Source: Lysobacterales bacterium (GTDB lineage Bacteria; Pseudomonadota; Gammaproteobacteria; Xanthomonadales; Marinicellaceae). Taken from it: a stretch of DNA of 8,636 bases. Under the pieces are notes generated by a model that was not told where the DNA came from, made no database searches, and worked only from the letters and a program-made list of their open reading frames with translations. This document shows positions 6,861 to 8,636 of the stretch, one piece after another. The DNA lies in NCBI GenBank assembly GCA_015494035.1, contig WGBZ01000202.1, positions 1 to 8,636 on the forward strand, in the 5' to 3' direction. Made by a program: the position numbers and the translations under genes. Each line of letters starts with the position of its first letter. Position 1 is the first letter of the stretch.

Positions 6861-6888
6861 TTTATTTCTTGCCCATTCAGGTTAAAAT
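6861..6888 (+). promoter_or_regulatory. Weak candidate promoter of the Clp-like gene
   Basis: TTTATT (6861-6866) is followed after 16 bp by TAAAAT (6883-6888, five of six matches to the -10 box), close before the strong ribosome-binding site at 6897-6902. The regulator could also be read from the chorismatase promoter 70 bp upstream, so independent transcription is only a possibility. Confidence 0.25.
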
Positions 6889-6910
6889 GTCCCATTGAGG
6901 GGAATACGAT

Positions 6911-7621
6911 ATGTCAAAGACTCTGGAAGACCGAAAAGAACTCAGCGATCTGTTTCTGGAAGATCGCGTCAAAAACACGGATTTTTTTGAGCTTGACCGG
7001 GAAGCCATGAACCGCTTTCTCGGCCACTGTCACCTGCGCAAACTGCCGGCCAAAACTGCCATTATCCGGCCCGGTGACCCGGCCAACACCCTGTATTACA
7101 TCCTGTCCGGATCGGTCACCATTTCCTTTGAAAATGAAGACGGCAAGGAATTCATACTGGCCTATCTGAATGCCGGTGATTTTATCGGGGAAATGGGCCT
7201 GTTCATGCACACCGAAGTGCGTGAAGTGATGGTCAAAACCCGGGAAAAAACCGAAGTGGCGGAAATAGGCTACCAGCGTTTGGGCAAGCTGATCAAAACT
7301 GACTTGCGCAATGAGGCGGTGCACCTGTTGTACGCCATCAGCACCCAATTGACCCACCGCTTGTTGCAAACCAGCCGCAAAGCCCACCGACTGGCCTTTC
7401 TTGACGTGACCGGACGCATCGCCCGGACCTTGATGGATCTGTGCCAGGAACCCAACGCCATGTCGCATCCGGAAGGCACCCAGCTGAAAATATCCCGTCA
7501 GGAACTGTCCCGCATTGTCGGGTGTTCACGGGAAATGGCTGGACGCGTGCTGAAAGAGCTGGAAGCCGAGGGCAGCATTCGTGTCAAGGGCCACACCATT
7601 GTGGTGCTTCACGAACGCTAA
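6911..7621 (+). CDS. clp: Crp/Fnr-family regulator, Clp/Vfr-like
   Basis: This is a global transcription factor of the CRP subgroup, 236 aa, with GAGGGG at 6897-6902 eight bases before the ATG. The cyclic-nucleotide fold covers about 30-140: RPGDPANTLYYILSGSVTI (53-71), GYLN-like AYLNAGDFIGEMGLF (84-98). A long dimer helix with QTSRKAHRLAFLDVTGRI (153-170) follows, then a winged helix with ISRQELSRIVGCSREMAGR (194-212). That recognition helix has the RE..GR pattern of CRP, so TGTGA-type half sites are expected. In the ligand pocket Glu94 and Arg104 match E72 and R82 of CRP, and Thr154/Ser155 match T127/S128. The residue equivalent to Ser83 is Glu105, as in Xanthomonas Clp, where E99 is important for cyclic-di-GMP response. 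An N-terminal extension of about 22 residues also resembles Clp. Ligand choice is inference. The stop TAA lies in the CTAA target of the second mobile element. Confidence 0.9.
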   Translation: MSKTLEDRKELSDLFLEDRVKNTDFFELDREAMNRFLGHCHLRKLPAKTAIIRPGDPANTLYYILSGSVTISFENEDGKEFILAYLNAGDFIGEMGLFMHTEVREVMVKTREKTEVAEIGYQRLGKLIKTDLRNEAVHLLYAISTQLTHRLLQTSRKAHRLAFLDVTGRIARTLMDLCQEPNAMSHPEGTQLKISRQELSRIVGCSREMAGRVLKELEAEGSIRVKGHTIVVLHER

Positions 7622-7788
7622 GGAAGCTCTGATCGAATCGTGACACTGCATTTTGTGGCGTAAAATCGTCCATTTCTGCCTTGCAGACCTTCACAATAGC
7701 TTGCTATTGCGTGCGGTTTGCGCCTTGAACTGAACAATTTTTCACAACAATCTGTTCGCGGTTCGCGCCAGATTCAATCAGAGCTTCC
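7622..7788. mobile_element. MITE-like palindromic element, copy 2 (167 bp), CTAA target duplication
   Basis: This copy has the same ends as copy 1. The left end GGAAGCTCTGATCGAATC differs at one of 18 positions from the reverse complement of the right end, and CTAA flanks it at 7618-7621 and 7789-7792. The centre is a 6-bp stem, CAATAG (7694-7699) with CTATTG (7704-7709), around CTTG, the counterpart of the copy 1 loop. The left arm is 78 bases and the right arm 85, so the copies differ in length mainly in the right arm. The interior is much diverged, while the last 21 bases and a 15-base block near the left end (CTGATCGAATCGTGA) are shared. It contains no open frame of note. It lies between the clp stop codon and the shared terminator, so it is probably transcribed as clp 3' untranslated RNA. 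Confidence 0.87.
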
Positions 7789-7840
7789 CTAAGCCAGACG
7801 CTCAACGTGCGAGTTGTCAACCGCACGGCGTGAGAACACA

Positions 7841-7869
7841 AAAAAAGCCCGGCATCGACCGGGCTTTTT
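7841..7869. terminator. Bidirectional rho-independent terminator
   Basis: AAAAAAGCCCGG, a six-base loop (CATCGA), then CCGGGCTTTTT form a 6-bp GC-rich stem extended by A-T pairs, with a T run on each strand. It serves the Clp-like gene arriving from the left and the peptidoglycan-binding gene arriving from the right, whose stop is at 7892-7894. Confidence 0.92.
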
Positions 7870-7891
7870 GATGAGGATTTTTTATAAAAGA

Positions 7892-8636
7892 TCAGCTGGA
7901 AATGCCCAGTGCCTGCAGGGTTTCCATGGTGATCTGACCTTCGGCCAAGTGTTTGTCACGCTGAAAATCCTTAAGCGCTTGCATAGTGGCAGAGCCAAGC
8001 ACACCATCTACCGGGCCGGGGTTATAGCCGGCAGCTTTCAGGGCACGCTGAATGTCCTGTACGACTTGCGGCGTGGTGTTGGTTTCGCACAGAATAGGGC
8101 GCCATTCCATGCGTGCGTCAGACACTTTCTGGCGCTCCACCACGGTTTCGTACTCGGCCGGAATCGGAATTTTCCGGGTCTGAGGTGGGTGCACCATTTT
8201 TTTCACCTTGACCAGCTTGTATTCGGCCGGGATTTCCTTTTTGACCACCTTGGGCGGCTGCACCATCACTTTTTTCTTGATGGTTTTGTACTTGGGCGGA
8301 GTGCTTACGGTTTCTGTGCGAGCCGGTTCAACCAGGACGCGTTTTTTCACCGTTTTGTATTCCGCAGGAACTTCCACCAGGCACATGATTTCACCGGTGG
8401 CGTTATCCACCTTTTCAATCGGGCCACGGCCTTTTTTCCAGGTGGTATAGGCCGGCTTGACCAGGATTTTTTCAGTCACGGTGTCATACACCGGCGGGTG
8501 CGTCACAATGCGCTCTCCGGCCGGTTCTACCATGACCTTCTCTTCCACCCAATCGTAAACTGCCGGTTGCGTGATCAGTTTTTCGCCAGGTTCATGCACC
8601 ATAACGCGTTCCTCGACCCACTCGTATTCGGCAGGA
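7892..8636 (-). CDS. Repeat protein with C-terminal peptidoglycan-binding domain, 5' end outside the window
   Basis: At least 247 codons are visible and the frame stays open to the right edge. The ATG at 8600-8602 lies inside a repeat and is not the start. The N-terminal part is a tandem array of 23-residue units starting PAxY or PPxY, followed by V..(K/E)..V.V.P (for example PAEYKTVKKRVLVEPA). The third unit carries a 20-residue insertion (about TTWKKGRGPIEKVDNATGEI). After the array a hinge (ILCETNTT) leads to about 59 residues matching the PG_binding_1 fold: IQRALKAAGYNPGPVDGVLG, ATMQALKDFQRDKHL and METLQALGI. This domain binds cell-wall peptidoglycan, so the protein is presumably exported, though its signal lies outside the window. 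One Cys in the insertion and one in the hinge could form a disulfide. The array may act as a spacer from the wall or outer membrane. The specific function is unknown. Confidence 0.85.
   Translation of the reverse strand, partial: PAEYEWVEERVMVHEPGEKLITQPAVYDWVEEKVMVEPAGERIVTHPPVYDTVTEKILVKPAYTTWKKGRGPIEKVDNATGEIMCLVEVPAEYKTVKKRVLVEPARTETVSTPPKYKTIKKKVMVQPPKVVKKEIPAEYKLVKVKKMVHPPQTRKIPIPAEYETVVERQKVSDARMEWRPILCETNTTPQVVQDIQRALKAAGYNPGPVDGVLGSATMQALKDFQRDKHLAEGQITMETLQALGISS
8093..8635 (-). repeat. Seven protein-level tandem repeats (69-bp period)
   Basis: Reading on the minus strand, the units lie at 8635-8567, 8566-8498, 8497-8369 (129 bp, with insertion), 8368-8300, 8299-8231, 8230-8162 and 8161-8093. 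Each begins PA or PP, then x-Tyr. The first two are acidic (WVEER, WVEEK), while units 4 to 6 are strongly basic (TVKKR, TIKKK, LVKVKK). The DNA copies have diverged, so this is an old array kept at protein level rather than a recent expansion. More units may lie right of the window. Confidence 0.85.

Noticed and set aside
8600..8602. ATG as the start of the peptidoglycan-binding repeat protein
   Set aside because: The frame remains open upstream to the window edge and encodes the first half of another repeat (PAEYEWVEERV), so the true start lies outside.
1..8636. Defence system, CRISPR array, prophage or integron
   Set aside because: All substantial genes are housekeeping, regulatory or envelope functions. 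Only the two small palindromic elements are mobile, and no spacer-like arrays or integrase genes are present.

Overview
The window looks like a chromosomal segment of a gammaproteobacterium. The supporting signs are a PpsR-type PEP synthase regulator, a YqiB/DUF1249 protein, SufE, a bacterial CysS, a Crp-family regulator closest to Xanthomonas Clp, and a XanB2-like chorismatase. The last two recall Xanthomonadales and related lineages, but the sequence alone does not fix the genus. Coding density is high, codon use looks uniform, and there is no tRNA, rRNA, CRISPR array, phage or defence island.

Layout. 1-2919 (+): the 3' end of queD, a TPR protein that overlaps it by ATGA, a lipoprotein with a lysozyme-like (SLT) domain, an 83-residue single-span membrane protein, and ppsR. 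2920-3077: a 158-bp non-autonomous mobile element. 3081-3557 (+): a DUF1249 protein. 3591-5521 (-): cysS followed by sufE, a cysteine-themed pair convergent with DUF1249. 5522-5700: the divergent promoter region. 5701-7621 (+): a chorismatase (chorismate to hydroxybenzoate) and a Clp/Vfr-like regulator. 7622-7788: a second copy of the mobile element. 7841-7869: a bidirectional terminator. 7892-8636 (-): the 3' part of a gene for a repeat-rich protein ending in a peptidoglycan-binding domain, running off the right edge.

The most notable structure is the pair of related palindromic elements (158 and 167 bp). They have IS5-like GGAAGCTCTGATYGAATC ends and a CTAA target duplication, and each sits exactly on the TAA stop codon of a gene. 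The first copy has split what was evidently a TAATG stop/start overlap between ppsR and DUF1249. The duplicated CTAA restored both the stop and the start, so no codon was lost although the two genes are now 161 bp apart.

The second point of interest is the chorismatase-Clp pair. The enzyme has the Cys/Glu active-site pair of the hydroxybenzoate-forming chorismatases and could supply the ubiquinone ring precursor in place of UbiC. The regulator has Glu where cAMP-binding CRP has Ser83, as in Xanthomonas Clp, which suggests cyclic-di-GMP rather than cAMP control.
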